Assembly: GCF_014651075.1 (NCBI RefSeq) | Contig: NZ_BMWE01000005.1 | Location: 248,001-312,000 of the forward strand | DNA from: Streptomyces djakartensis | GTDB lineage: Bacteria > Actinomycetota > Actinomycetes > Streptomycetales > Streptomycetaceae | Reading direction: 5' to 3' | Length of the DNA stretch: 64,000 bases | Shown here: positions 31,443 through 40,529 of the stretch, piece by piece | How the letters are laid out: each line of letters starts with the position of its first letter | How positions within the stretch are numbered: the first letter of the stretch is position 1 | Notes under the pieces: generated by a model | What the model was told of the DNA's origin: nothing | Database searches by the model: none | The model's input: only the letters and a program-made list of their open reading frames with translations | Translations under genes and position numbers: made by a program

Positions 31443-32855
31443 TCATGTGCCGCGTGTCCACTGCTGGTTGGTTCCGCCGTTGCAGGTGTAGGTGATGACC
31501 GCGGCGGCGTTGGCGGTGGACGCGCCGTTCACGTCCAGGCACTCCCCGGTGGCGCGCGACCTGACGTTCACGTACGAGCCGGTGGTGGTCAGCGACCACT
31601 GCTGGCTCGTCGCGGAGGCGTCGCAGTTCTCCTGGGTGACCGTGCTCGCGTTCTCCCGCACGCACAGGGAGCTGTTGCGGACCATCAGCTGGTAGTAACC
31701 GCTTCCGACGGGCTTGAACCAGTACTTCTGGTTGGTGCCGCCGTTGCAGTCGTACTGCCTGAGCTGGGCGCCCGGCCAGAGCGACTGGCTCGTGACATCC
31801 GCGCACCTGGAGGAGTGGCGGGCGATCAGCGTGTTGTAGGTGGCAGTCGTGCCGGAGACGGTCCCGGCGGCCGTGTCGACGGTGACCTCCGGCGACCAGG
31901 ACATGGACATCGTGGCCGAGCCCGGGAAAGTCAGCGGGAGCCACACGTACCGCGAGTCGTTGACGGTGCCTGCGAAGGAGTTGCCCCAGCGGTCACCCAA
32001 GTACAGGTACGAGGTGCCCGAACCGCCCTGCACGGGCAGGACGAACGCGGTCTGCGAGCCGTACGCCGTCGAGTCGCCGATGTTCTTCATGGCGGACCAG
32101 GGCCCGGCGAGGTTCGTGGCGGTGGCGTACTGCTGCTGGTTGGGGTTCCAGCCGGTGGCGCCGGAGGTCAGCATGAAGTACACGCCGCCCCGCTTGAACA
32201 GGGCCGGGGCCTCGCGGTGGCCGCCCGGCCAGGGGTTGGCGACCAGGCTCGCGACAGCGGTGTAGTCGGCGGTGAGGCGGTAGATCTGGAGGTCGTAGTT
32301 CTCGCGGGCCGCGGAGATCATGTAACCGGCGCCGTCGGTGTCGACGAAGACGGTGATGTCGCGGGACATGTGCTGGCCGAGCGGGCGGAAACTGCCCTTC
32401 CAGGTGTAGTCGCCGTCGACGGTGTCGGAGACGGCCACGGCGGCCCGGGCCTCGCTGTAGTCGGTGCCGTTCTCCTTGTGCATCCACATCACGAACTTGC
32501 CGGTGGCCGCGTTGTACATCACCTTCGGCCGTTCGATGTTGGCGGTGGCGAGCTCGGGGGCGCTCGCCTCGGTGAGTACGTGGTTGCGGAACTCCCAGTT
32601 CTTCAGGTCGGCCGAGCGGTAGGCGTCGACGTACCGGAAGGTGTTGTCGGCGTTGCGGTGCTCGCCGAACCAGTAGTAGTACGAGCCGACCTTGAGGACC
32701 CCGCCGCCGTGGGCGTGGACGGGGTTGCCCGAGGTGTCCCTGAACTGGGTGCCGTTGGTGATCGTCTGGGGTGCGGCCTGGGCGGCGCCGGCGGTGGCGA
32801 GCGCGCCGAACAGGCCCAGGCACAGGGCGAGGAGGATGGTGTACGCACGTCTCAC
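31443..32855 (-). CDS. Secreted GH43 (exo-galactanase-like) with C-terminal ricin-type CBM13
   Basis: 470 residues: signal peptide RRAYTILLALCLGLFGALATAGAAQA, a five-bladed GH43 propeller (HAHGGGVLKVGSYYYWFGEHR, NIERPKVMYN, GHREAPALFKRGGVYFMLTS) and a C-terminal beta-trefoil with QxW repeats (NQKYWF, SQQWSL, NQQWTRG). The GEHR/NIERPKV signature fits the subfamily with exo-beta-1,3-galactanase activity, which uses an unusual catalytic base. It would trim galactan/arabinogalactan side chains. GTG 32855 with GGCAGG upstream is preferred over GTG 32864; it overlaps or abuts the stop of the upstream arabinanase. Confidence 0.9.
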   Translation of the reverse strand: MRRAYTILLALCLGLFGALATAGAAQAAPQTITNGTQFRDTSGNPVHAHGGGVLKVGSYYYWFGEHRNADNTFRYVDAYRSADLKNWEFRNHVLTEASAPELATANIERPKVMYNAATGKFVMWMHKENGTDYSEARAAVAVSDTVDGDYTWKGSFRPLGQHMSRDITVFVDTDGAGYMISAARENYDLQIYRLTADYTAVASLVANPWPGGHREAPALFKRGGVYFMLTSGATGWNPNQQQYATATNLAGPWSAMKNIGDSTAYGSQTAFVLPVQGGSGTSYLYLGDRWGNSFAGTVNDSRYVWLPLTFPGSATMSMSWSPEVTVDTAAGTVSGTTATYNTLIARHSSRCADVTSQSLWPGAQLRQYDCNGGTNQKYWFKPVGSGYYQLMVRNSSLCVRENASTVTQENCDASATSQQWSLTTTGSYVNVRSRATGECLDVNGASTANAAAVITYTCNGGTNQQWTRGT

Positions 32856-32856
32856 G

Positions 32857-33954
32857 TCAGTCACCTGCCGGAGCGGTGTCGGCGACCGGAATGCCGAAGT
32901 CCGGGGTGCCGTCCGCCTTCCAGCCGAGCTTCTGGACGCGGGTGTGGCGGTTGGGGTCGTTCAGCGGGTCGCCGTTGATCTCCTTGTACTGGCGGGCATG
33001 GTAGACGAGGACGTCGGTGCGGCCGTCCTCGGCGACCGTGAAGCAGTTGTGGCCCGGGCCGTACTGCTTGGTGGTGTCGTTGCTGGTGAAGACCGGCGTC
33101 GGGGACTTGGACCAGCTCATGGGGTCCAGGAGGTGGCTGTCGGCGTCGGCGGTCAGCAGGCCCATGCAGTAGTTGAAGTCGGTGGCGCTGGCCGAGTACG
33201 TCATGAACAGGCGGCCGTTGCGCTTGAGGACGTACGGGCCCTCGTTGACCTTGAAGCCGATGCACTCCCAGTCGTACTCCGGGGTGGAGAGCCGTACCTG
33301 AGGGCCCTTCAGTGTCCACGGGTTCGCCATCTCGGACAGGAAGATGCCGGTGTTGTTGTCCATGCCGGGCTCGTGCTGCGCCCAGGCGAGGTAGCGCTTG
33401 CCCCGGTGGGTGAAGGTCGTTGCGTCCAGGGAGAAGGTCTCCCAGGCCGTCTTGACCTGGCCCCGCTCCACCCAGGTGCCCTGGAAGGGGTTGGGGTGGG
33501 CGTTCTCCAGCACCCAGATGCGGATCGCCCAGACGTCCTCGGCGGGCGCGGAGGCGAAGTAGATGTACCACTTGCCGCCGATGCGGTGCAGTTCGGGCGC
33601 CCAGATGTGCGCGCCCATGTTCCCCGTGGAGTGGGCGCGCCAGATGACCGACTCGGCCGCCGTGCCGAGGCCCTTCAGGGTGCGGGAGCGACGCAGGATG
33701 ATGCGGTCGTACTCGGGGGCGGTGGCGGTGAAGTAGTAGAAGCCGTCCGTGTGCCGGTGGATGTGCGGGTCGGCCCGGTTGCGCACGAGCGGGTTCACGA
33801 AGGGGGCCGGCTGCGGGCGCCCGGCGGGGGCGGCAGCCACGGCGGTGCCGGGGAGGGCGGGGACGGCGGCCAGGGCGCCTGCGGCTGCGGCGGCCGTCAG
33901 CAGCGTTCTACGGGTGGGGGGTTGGGGCAGAGCGTGGTCGCGGTCGCGGCTCAT
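32857..33954 (-). CDS. Secreted GH43 exo-alpha-1,5-L-arabinofuranosidase-like enzyme
   Basis: 365 residues. A Tat-type signal (RRTLLTAAAAAGALAAVPALPGTAVA) is followed by a single GH43 propeller. The three catalytic carboxylates can be placed in RNRADPHIHR (Asp base), FSLDATTF (Asp) and FKVNEGPYVLK (Glu acid). Overall it resembles the S. avermitilis exo-1,5-arabinofuranosidase. It would release arabinose from arabinan side chains. It is first in an operon with the GH43-CBM13 gene (2-bp gap), and paired direct repeats lie in its promoter. Confidence 0.92.
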   Translation of the reverse strand: MSRDRDHALPQPPTRRTLLTAAAAAGALAAVPALPGTAVAAAPAGRPQPAPFVNPLVRNRADPHIHRHTDGFYYFTATAPEYDRIILRRSRTLKGLGTAAESVIWRAHSTGNMGAHIWAPELHRIGGKWYIYFASAPAEDVWAIRIWVLENAHPNPFQGTWVERGQVKTAWETFSLDATTFTHRGKRYLAWAQHEPGMDNNTGIFLSEMANPWTLKGPQVRLSTPEYDWECIGFKVNEGPYVLKRNGRLFMTYSASATDFNYCMGLLTADADSHLLDPMSWSKSPTPVFTSNDTTKQYGPGHNCFTVAEDGRTDVLVYHARQYKEINGDPLNDPNRHTRVQKLGWKADGTPDFGIPVADTAPAGD

Positions 33955-34809
33955 GCGGTGGGGCCTGCCTCTCACTGGGGTGACACACGGTGTTGCCGTC
34001 TGATGCGTCGTCTGATATTTCGAACGCCATCTGGCATTACGAACGCTGGAAAGGTAAGGGGGTGACACGAGCAGGTCAACGGGTCTGACGGGACGAAGGC
34101 AGCCGGGCGTCAGAAGGGGCACCGATGACGGTCCTGGCGTACGCGGTCGTGGACGGCGCGCGGCCACGCTTCACGATCGGCGGGCAGCCGGAGCCGTGTC
34201 GCGCGATACCGCCAGCAAGCCGAAAACGGCCCGTCCGGCATCAGTGCCGAGCAGGCGCCGTTGACGTGCGCCGGAAGGCCTGGGAGCGCCCTGGCGCCCG
34301 CCCGCCATCCCGCAACTGGACTACCACTGCCGGGTGACCGTCGACCCGACCTTGGTGAACTCGTTCCTGAATGACGGCACTACTCGAAAAACACCTGCAC
34401 GGCGGGCGACGAAACGACAGGGACACGGTGTGCAGAATTGCGTCCCGCGCACCGCAGAACCTCAGGAGTAAGCGCTCTCCACAGTCACAGTAGCGGAACC
34501 TGCCATAGCTGCACAAGGAATGTCACAACGCCGGGCTCGAGTGCGACGTCCTGGCCATCTCAGCAGATCAGGAGCATCTCGCCCCGCTCCATACCCCTGC
34601 AGAGCCTTGGGTGAACCATCACATTTTCATAGCCCAACTTCCCACTCACCGTTGACACTTACGTACAGCGGAGGGAATCTTGATGTGGACGATCTCTCTG
34701 GAACTGTCAGCGTTCCCATGTAAACAATCGGCACCGACGAGATGCGACTGGAGGCACCGGCTCCACCTCGGCCGCCGACCATGTCCCAGGGTTTGGAGAG
34801 CGGAGAAAC
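33955..34809. other. Long intergenic region, left border of the biosynthetic cluster
   Basis: 855 bp with no supported gene. It holds direct repeats at 34017-34046, a weak LacI-type palindrome AGTAAGCGCTCTCC at 34467-34480, and a possible promoter for the plus operon (TTGACA at 34652-34657 with GAATCT 17 bp further). From about 34340 the composition is noticeably less GC-rich than the catabolic genes to the left, suggesting a junction of unlike DNA. Confidence 0.5.
34017..34046. repeat. Direct repeats in the arabinofuranosidase promoter
   Basis: ATTTCGAACGC (34017-34027) and ATTACGAACGC (34036-34046) are spaced 19 bp start to start, about two helical turns, 65-90 bp upstream of the leftward GH43 gene. 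They look like a tandem activator or repressor site. Confidence 0.4.
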
Positions 34810-36156
34810 GTGAGTTTCCTGGAAGTCCGTTTTGACGGCTGTAGCGACCGATTCGGCGGGATCACGTGGGCCCAACAGGACATTTACGGATTCATCTACG
34901 GCAGCGAGTCCCAAACCGCGCAGGAAAAGCCGGATTTGCAGGACGTGTTGAAGTTCCCCGGCAGCCTGACACCGGAAGCCTGCCAAGACGTGCTCCGGGA
35001 ACTGGTGACCCGCCAGGAGGCCCTTCGGACAACGTTTGAACAAGGCGAGGGCGAGTTCCTCTCGCAGCATGTCTGTGGCGAGGGGACGATGCCTGTGGTC
35101 ACCTGCCGGGCTGCGGCGGACCAGCAGGAGCGGGCAACCGCACATCTTCAGGAGACGCTCACGGCGGAACCGATCGATGTCACATCCGAGTTCCCTGTCC
35201 GCTTCGGACTCGTCATCGAATCCGAGCGGGTGCGCCGCATCGTCGTGGTGATTTCACACATGGTGGTCGACGGGTGGGGCCTGGAAAACCTGCTGCAGGA
35301 TCTGCACCGCCTCTTGTCGGACCCCGGGAGCGACGGTCCGGCAGTGCCGACGTTTCATCAACTCGACCAGTGGGAGTGGGAGCGTTCGAAGCACGGCGTC
35401 ATGCGCGCGGACGCGGCTCTTTCCTATCGCAGGCAACTTCTGGAGCACAGCGGGACGAACGCGAAGGCGGCCGGGGCACCGTCCAGGCCCTTGCGGCCCA
35501 TGCGTCGCGGCGGTCTGTCACTCGACGCCGGTCCCGCCCTCGCCCTGGCACGTGCCTCGCAGGCGATGTCCATGAGTAGCTCAGCGGCGCTCCTGGCCTT
35601 GTGCGCAGACGCCGCATCGGAAGTGCTCCAGCGCGACCGGCTGATATTCAACCTGCACTGCGGCAACAGGTTCCGTCCGGCACTGCGTGACTCCGTGACC
35701 CGCTTGAAAAGCATGTCGCTGATGCCGTACGAGAGGGGCACCGACTCCTTCGAGAACTCAGCGAACCGCGTCTGGAAGTCCTTACTGGTCGCCCATCAGC
35801 ACGCACAGCTTCCGCCAGGAGAAGCCGAAACGATCCTTCGCCGGTCGGGACCTCACTTCCTCATGGGATTCAATGACAGACGGCCAATCGCCGATGGGGT
35901 GGGCGGGCAACTCTTGGGCAGCGCGGACCGGACCGAGTACTCCGACACGTCGGTGACACTCGTCGACAGCGTCGCCGTATCCAACTCCCCTCACCTGGAG
36001 TTCGCGATCGATCCGAACCCGGGCTGCGCCGGCCTGTCGGTGAAACTGGAATCGAACGTCCTGGAGGATGACGAGATCATCTGGGCGCTGACCAGGATCG
36101 AGGAACGTATACGGCGGCTTCCTTCCGCGGGCCCCCTTTCGGAAAGGACGTCGTGA
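34810..36156 (+). CDS. Stand-alone NRPS-type condensation domain
   Basis: 448 residues that make up one condensation (C) domain and nothing else. The active-site motif is SHMVVDGWG (His150, Asp154, Gly155), with the first His of the classic HHxxxDG replaced by Ser; the catalytic second His is kept. Further C-domain features include ITWAQQDIYGFIYG near the N-terminus and the latch-region GCAGLSVKLESNVL. It probably joins an acyl/aminoacyl group held on the cluster's carrier protein to an amine or hydroxyl acceptor. A TTA codon at 35782-35784 (Leu325) makes it a candidate for bldA control. The GTG start has GGAG upstream; the stop overlaps the next gene. Confidence 0.88.
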   Translation: MSFLEVRFDGCSDRFGGITWAQQDIYGFIYGSESQTAQEKPDLQDVLKFPGSLTPEACQDVLRELVTRQEALRTTFEQGEGEFLSQHVCGEGTMPVVTCRAAADQQERATAHLQETLTAEPIDVTSEFPVRFGLVIESERVRRIVVVISHMVVDGWGLENLLQDLHRLLSDPGSDGPAVPTFHQLDQWEWERSKHGVMRADAALSYRRQLLEHSGTNAKAAGAPSRPLRPMRRGGLSLDAGPALALARASQAMSMSSSAALLALCADAASEVLQRDRLIFNLHCGNRFRPALRDSVTRLKSMSLMPYERGTDSFENSANRVWKSLLVAHQHAQLPPGEAETILRRSGPHFLMGFNDRRPIADGVGGQLLGSADRTEYSDTSVTLVDSVAVSNSPHLEFAIDPNPGCAGLSVKLESNVLEDDEIIWALTRIEERIRRLPSAGPLSERTS

Positions 36157-37463
36157 TGGCGAAACTGGCCCTGCAAGGCGGACCGCCGGTGGGGAGCTTC
36201 ACCGTCCCCTCCTGGCCCCGCGCCGCCGAGAACGCTCTGAGCAACGTGCAGGCGGTCCTCGAATCGGGCCGCTGGTCCGTGGCGGGGAACTGGCAGGGTG
36301 GTCCGTCCGCCGAGGGCCGGTTCGCGGACCGCTTCGCCGACTTCCTCGGCGCGCCCCACTGCGTGCCCACCATGAACGGCTCGTCGGCACTGGTCATCGC
36401 GCTGGAGGCGCTCGGCGTCGGCGCCGGCGACGAGGTCATCGTTCCGGGACTGACGTGGGTGGCGAACGCCTCGACCGTCCTCGCGGTGAACGCGACCCCG
36501 ATCATGGCGGACCTGGATCCCACGACTCTGTGCATGTCCCCAGCCGCGGTCGAGGCGGCGGTGACCGAGCGCACCAGGGCAATCGTGGTGGTTCATGTCT
36601 ACAGTTCGGTCGCGGACCTCGACGCGATCCTGGCGATCGGTGAGCGGTACGGGATCCCCGTGGTCGAGGACTGCTCCCACGCACACGGTGCGTCCTGGAA
36701 GGGGCGCAGGGTCGGCACGTGGGGCGCCGTGGGCGTGTTCAGCATGCAGGAGAGGAAACTTCTGACCGCGGGTGAAGGCGGTGCCGTCGTCTGCCGCAGC
36801 GACGATCTCCACGACCGCCTCTTCCAACTCCGCTCGGACGGTCGTCGGCCGGAGGCCCGGCCTGTCCTGGGCGGGTCGGAGCTCACCTTCGACGGCTCGG
36901 TCATCGGTGCCAACTACTGCATGTCCGAACTGTGTGCCGCGGTGCTGGAAGCCCAGCTCGCCGACCTTCCGGAGCAGAACCGGCACCGCGCCGAGAACGC
37001 GGCCGTCCTCGACAGGCTCCTCGCGAACCTGCCCGGTGTCACGCCTGTGGCGGCGTCGCCGTTCGTGACCGAGCGGACCTTCTACCAGTACACGGCACGG
37101 ATCGACCGGGAGGTCTTCGGCGGCGTCTCGGCCGCGACGGTGGCTCGGGCGCTCGCGGCCGAGACCGGTATGCCCTTCCAGCCTCCGTACGACCCGCTGT
37201 ACCGGCACCCTCTCTACCGGCCCCTCACCAAACGGCGGTTCCTGATCGAAGGCCTCGATCCGGGCCGTCTGACCGGTCCTGCCGGTGGTCTGCCGGAGAC
37301 AGAGCGTGCGCATCGGGAGGTTCTGACGCTCCACCACTCAGTGCTGCTCGCACCGAACGACGCCTTCGAGGCCCTCCCTTCGGCGATCGAGAAGCTCCAA
37401 CGCGAGGCCGCGAGCCTCAGCGACATCGAATCGGCCGGCGCCGAGTTTGCCGACTCTCGCTGA
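36156..37463 (+). CDS. DegT/DnrJ/StrS-family PLP aminotransferase (StsC-like)
   Basis: 435 residues of the sugar/cyclitol aminotransferase family. The PLP lysine is Lys201 in VFSMQERKLLTAGEGGAVV, the form seen in StsC-type scyllo-inosose and 6'-sugar aminotransferases rather than the SFHxxK form. Also visible are VPTMNGSSALVIALEALGVG, DEVIVPGLTWVANAS and PVVEDCSHAHGASWKGRRVG. It should aminate a keto-sugar or keto-cyclitol. The ATG at 36156 has AAAGGA seven bases upstream and overlaps the condensation-domain stop. It precedes a GMC oxidoreductase that could produce its carbonyl substrate. Confidence 0.92.
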   Translation: MAKLALQGGPPVGSFTVPSWPRAAENALSNVQAVLESGRWSVAGNWQGGPSAEGRFADRFADFLGAPHCVPTMNGSSALVIALEALGVGAGDEVIVPGLTWVANASTVLAVNATPIMADLDPTTLCMSPAAVEAAVTERTRAIVVVHVYSSVADLDAILAIGERYGIPVVEDCSHAHGASWKGRRVGTWGAVGVFSMQERKLLTAGEGGAVVCRSDDLHDRLFQLRSDGRRPEARPVLGGSELTFDGSVIGANYCMSELCAAVLEAQLADLPEQNRHRAENAAVLDRLLANLPGVTPVAASPFVTERTFYQYTARIDREVFGGVSAATVARALAAETGMPFQPPYDPLYRHPLYRPLTKRRFLIEGLDPGRLTGPAGGLPETERAHREVLTLHHSVLLAPNDAFEALPSAIEKLQREAASLSDIESAGAEFADSR

Positions 37464-37520
37464 TTCCCGCCGAATCGGCCAGTCACGAACCCGACTTCGG
37501 AAACACCACGGAGGTGCAAC

Positions 37521-39167
37521 GTGACGGAGGACGACACCCCCCATGCCTACGACGCCGTTGTCGTCGGCTCCGGCTTCGCCGGATCATGGGCGGCCAAGGA
37601 ACTGACCGAGTCAGGGCTGCACGTGCTCGTCCTCGAAGCCGGCCCGCCCCGATCCGCTGATGAAGTGCCCGACCGTTTCGTTCAGGACCAGGGGCAGGAG
37701 TCCGGGCGGCACGCACGCCAGGACAGCGCCTTCCGCGCACGGCACGGTGACGACACCTTCGCTCACTGCGTGGACGACCCCGGGAGCGAGAACGGGCGAT
37801 TGCAGATGAGCCGGCATGTCCAGGCCAGGCATCCCGCCTTCGCATCCCGTGGACCCCACCTGTTCGTCGACGACGCACAGCATCCGTACCAGACTCCGCG
37901 GGACAAGCCGTTCTTCTGGATCCGGGGGATGCAGGTCGGTGGCCGCTCGCTGACCTGGGGCGGCTCGGCGATGCGGTTGTCGCGCTACGAACTCGAGGCA
38001 CCCGAGCTTGACGACTGCGCACTGTCCTGGCCGGTGCGATCCGAGGAACTGGCCGACGCATACACCCTCGTCGAGGAGTTCACGGGCCTGCACGGCAGCA
38101 CGGAGGGCCTGGAGCAGCTCCCCGACAGCGTCTACCGGAACGAACCGTTCGCGCTGACGCCGGCGGAGAAGGACTTCCAGGAGGCGTACAGGCGACCGAA
38201 CACGCACCCGGTCCCCGTCCGGTTCATCCCGTCCGAGAGAGAACACCACGGGTGGCCGGGATACACGATGCAGGCCACCGCGCTCGCCGCCGCCGAGAGC
38301 ACGGGGCGGCTGGTGCTGCGGCCCCATGCCCTGGTCACCGAGGTTACCGTCGCTCCGGAGACCGGCCTGGCGACTGGTGTCCGTTACGTCGATGTGCGAG
38401 ACGGGTCCCGGCACCGCGCACAGGGCCGAGTGGTCTTCCTGTGCGGCGGGACCATCGAGACCACACGGCTCATGCTGAACTCGCACAATCCGCGTCACCC
38501 GGCCGGGCTCGGCAATTCGAGCGGATGGCTGGGCCGCGGGCTCATGGACCACCCGCTCGTGACCGCCGCGGGCGTTCTCGACGACTATCCGCACGTGGCG
38601 GGCTACGAGTGGTCGGCTCGCCAGCGAGGCCTACTGGTACCGCCGCAGCCCGGAGGCAAGAGCGACGTGCGTCCATTCGGAATGTGGGTGACCCTCCAGC
38701 GACTCAGCTCGCAGGGGCGGGCGTTGGGCAGCATCGACGCCCAGGGCGAGATGCTCCCCTACCGGAAGAACCGCATCAGGCTGAGCGACGCGCGCGACCA
38801 GTGGGGCATGCCGCTGCCCGTCATCGAGTGCGCGTACGGCCCTCACGAGGAGCGTCTCTACACCGCGATGCGGCGCGGCATCGAGCAGGCCGCCGCCCTC
38901 GCGGGCCTGCGCATCACGGCTCTCTCGGAAGAGCTGACCGCGCCAGGGCTCAACGCCCACGACCTCGGCACCGCCCGCATGGGAGCCAGCGCTGACTCCT
39001 CCGTGGTGGACTCGCACAACCGCTGCTGGGACTGCCCGAACGTCTATGTGACCGGCGGCGCCTGCTTCCCGTCCGGCGGATGGCAGAACCCGACCCTGAC
39101 CATCATGGCCCTGTCCGCCAGGGCCGGGCGGCACGCCGCGCACCTGCTGAAGAAGGGCAGCCACTGA
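37521..39167 (+). CDS. GMC-family FAD oxidoreductase
   Basis: 548 residues. The N-terminal FAD dinucleotide fold is DAVVVGSGFAGSWAAKEL followed by LVLEAG; the mid region has MQVGGRSLTWGGSAMR; the C-terminus has AHDLGTARMGAS, NVYVTGGACFPSGGWQNPTLTIMALS. This class oxidises primary or secondary alcohols of sugars to carbonyls; related enzymes pair with aminotransferases in aminoglycoside pathways (NeoG/BtrQ-type). Start GTG with GGAGGTG upstream. It is last in the plus operon and converges on the NOS gene with a 14-bp gap. Confidence 0.92.
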   Translation: MTEDDTPHAYDAVVVGSGFAGSWAAKELTESGLHVLVLEAGPPRSADEVPDRFVQDQGQESGRHARQDSAFRARHGDDTFAHCVDDPGSENGRLQMSRHVQARHPAFASRGPHLFVDDAQHPYQTPRDKPFFWIRGMQVGGRSLTWGGSAMRLSRYELEAPELDDCALSWPVRSEELADAYTLVEEFTGLHGSTEGLEQLPDSVYRNEPFALTPAEKDFQEAYRRPNTHPVPVRFIPSEREHHGWPGYTMQATALAAAESTGRLVLRPHALVTEVTVAPETGLATGVRYVDVRDGSRHRAQGRVVFLCGGTIETTRLMLNSHNPRHPAGLGNSSGWLGRGLMDHPLVTAAGVLDDYPHVAGYEWSARQRGLLVPPQPGGKSDVRPFGMWVTLQRLSSQGRALGSIDAQGEMLPYRKNRIRLSDARDQWGMPLPVIECAYGPHEERLYTAMRRGIEQAAALAGLRITALSEELTAPGLNAHDLGTARMGASADSSVVDSHNRCWDCPNVYVTGGACFPSGGWQNPTLTIMALSARAGRHAAHLLKKGSH

Positions 39168-39181
39168 ACCGACCGGTGGGA

Positions 39182-40369
39182 TCAGTGAGGGTGGGGGCAT
39201 CCTCTGGCCCTGGCCCGGGCCTGTTCGTCGAGGTAGAAGTTGGGGCGTTGGTCGGCCTCGTCGTAGTAGCGGTGGAAGACGGGGGTGATGCCGCCGGAGA
39301 CCGGGGGCACGATCCAGCTCCAGTCGGTGGGAACGAGGCGGCCCTGGCGTTCCTCCCTGGCGAGGTGGGTGAGGAAGTGGCGTGATTCCGTGTGGTGGTC
39401 GCTGATGCGGACCCCGGCTGCCCGGAAGGAGTGCAGGACCGCGACATTGAGTTCCACCAGTGCGCGGTCCCGCCACAGGGTGTGCTCTCCGCTGGTTTCC
39501 AGCCCGAGCAGGTCGGCGATCAGCGGCAGCAGGTCGTAGCGGTCGGTGTCGACCAGGTTGCGGGCGCCGATCTCGGTGCCCATGTACCAGCCGTTGAAGG
39601 GGGCGAGCGGGTAGTCGATGCCGCCGATGCGCAGCCGCATGTTCGAGATGGCAGGCACGGCATGCCAGCGCAGGCCGAGATCGCTGATCTTCCGGTGATG
39701 CGGGTGCACGATCGGGACCTCCAGCACCAGATCCCTGGGCAGATCGAAGAGCTGGGGCTTGTCCTGCCCGGTGTCGATCAGCAGTGGCAGCACGTCGAAG
39801 GGTCCTTCGGGCGCCTGCCAGCCCATGCGGCGCACCAGGTCGGTGAATCCCACGTAGGCGGGGTCACCGAGAACCGTACCGTCGTCCCGGCGGTAACCGG
39901 CGTAGCGGATGAGCTGGTCATTCCAGACTCGGGGGGCGGGGTGGCCTGGTGCGTCCGGAGCGAAAACGGAGATGACGGGACGGACCCGGCCCGAGTTGGT
40001 CGCCAGGCGCAGATGCTCACACAGGCTCTGGTGGATCTGCGCGGGAGTGTGGTCGGCACGGCGGTCCAGGACGCGCAGGCTGTTCCAGTACAGACGGCCG
40101 ATGCATCGGCTGGCGTTGCGCCAGGCGACGCGGGCTCCGAAGGTGAGCTCCTCATGGGTATGGCGGTAGGTGCCCGTGGTGTCGATGTCGGTGCGGACTC
40201 GGTGCAGTCGTTCGAGGAGGGAGACGGGCTGGTCAGGGTTCTCGCCGTGGAACAGCCGCAGAAACTCCTCCGCCTCGTCCGGGTCGGCAACGGCGTCCGT
40301 GCCGGACGAGAGGCGGCGGGCGTGGGAGGGAGGGAAGGCGCTGCGACGCCGGAGGCTCTCGGATTTCAC
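39182..40369 (-). CDS. nos: Bacterial nitric oxide synthase, oxygenase domain
   Basis: 395 residues, the oxygenase-only bacterial form, which makes NO from L-arginine. The proximal haem ligand is Cys89 in VAWRNASRCIGRLYW; substrate and pterin-side motifs are FNGWYMGTEIGARNL (with the Arg-binding Glu) and DWSWIVPPVSGG. The GTG at 40369 has AGGA five bases upstream; the frame runs much further up without support. It is adjacent to a TxtE-like P450, the arrangement of txtD-txtE in thaxtomin clusters, so its NO very likely feeds aromatic nitration rather than general signalling. Confidence 0.96.
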   Translation of the reverse strand: MKSESLRRRSAFPPSHARRLSSGTDAVADPDEAEEFLRLFHGENPDQPVSLLERLHRVRTDIDTTGTYRHTHEELTFGARVAWRNASRCIGRLYWNSLRVLDRRADHTPAQIHQSLCEHLRLATNSGRVRPVISVFAPDAPGHPAPRVWNDQLIRYAGYRRDDGTVLGDPAYVGFTDLVRRMGWQAPEGPFDVLPLLIDTGQDKPQLFDLPRDLVLEVPIVHPHHRKISDLGLRWHAVPAISNMRLRIGGIDYPLAPFNGWYMGTEIGARNLVDTDRYDLLPLIADLLGLETSGEHTLWRDRALVELNVAVLHSFRAAGVRISDHHTESRHFLTHLAREERQGRLVPTDWSWIVPPVSGGITPVFHRYYDEADQRPNFYLDEQARARARGCPHPH

Positions 40370-40529
40370 GGCCGTCCTCGCGGGTACCGGGGGGATGTGG
40401 GGAAGGGGCGACCGCACCGTCGACCGTCGCGAACACGGTGAACGGTGCGGAGCGCGAGTGTGGTGAGGTCGCCGGTGTGGCGCAGGCGTCGCCCTGGCCC
40501 TGGTGGGCCGGGCTAGTCGGCGTGACCGG

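Noticed and set aside
34125..34337. 70-residue plus-strand frame in the cluster border
   Set aside because: No ribosome binding site, family or sensible codon pattern.
39168..39181. Terminator between convergent GMC and NOS genes
   Set aside because: Only 14 bp and no inverted repeat.
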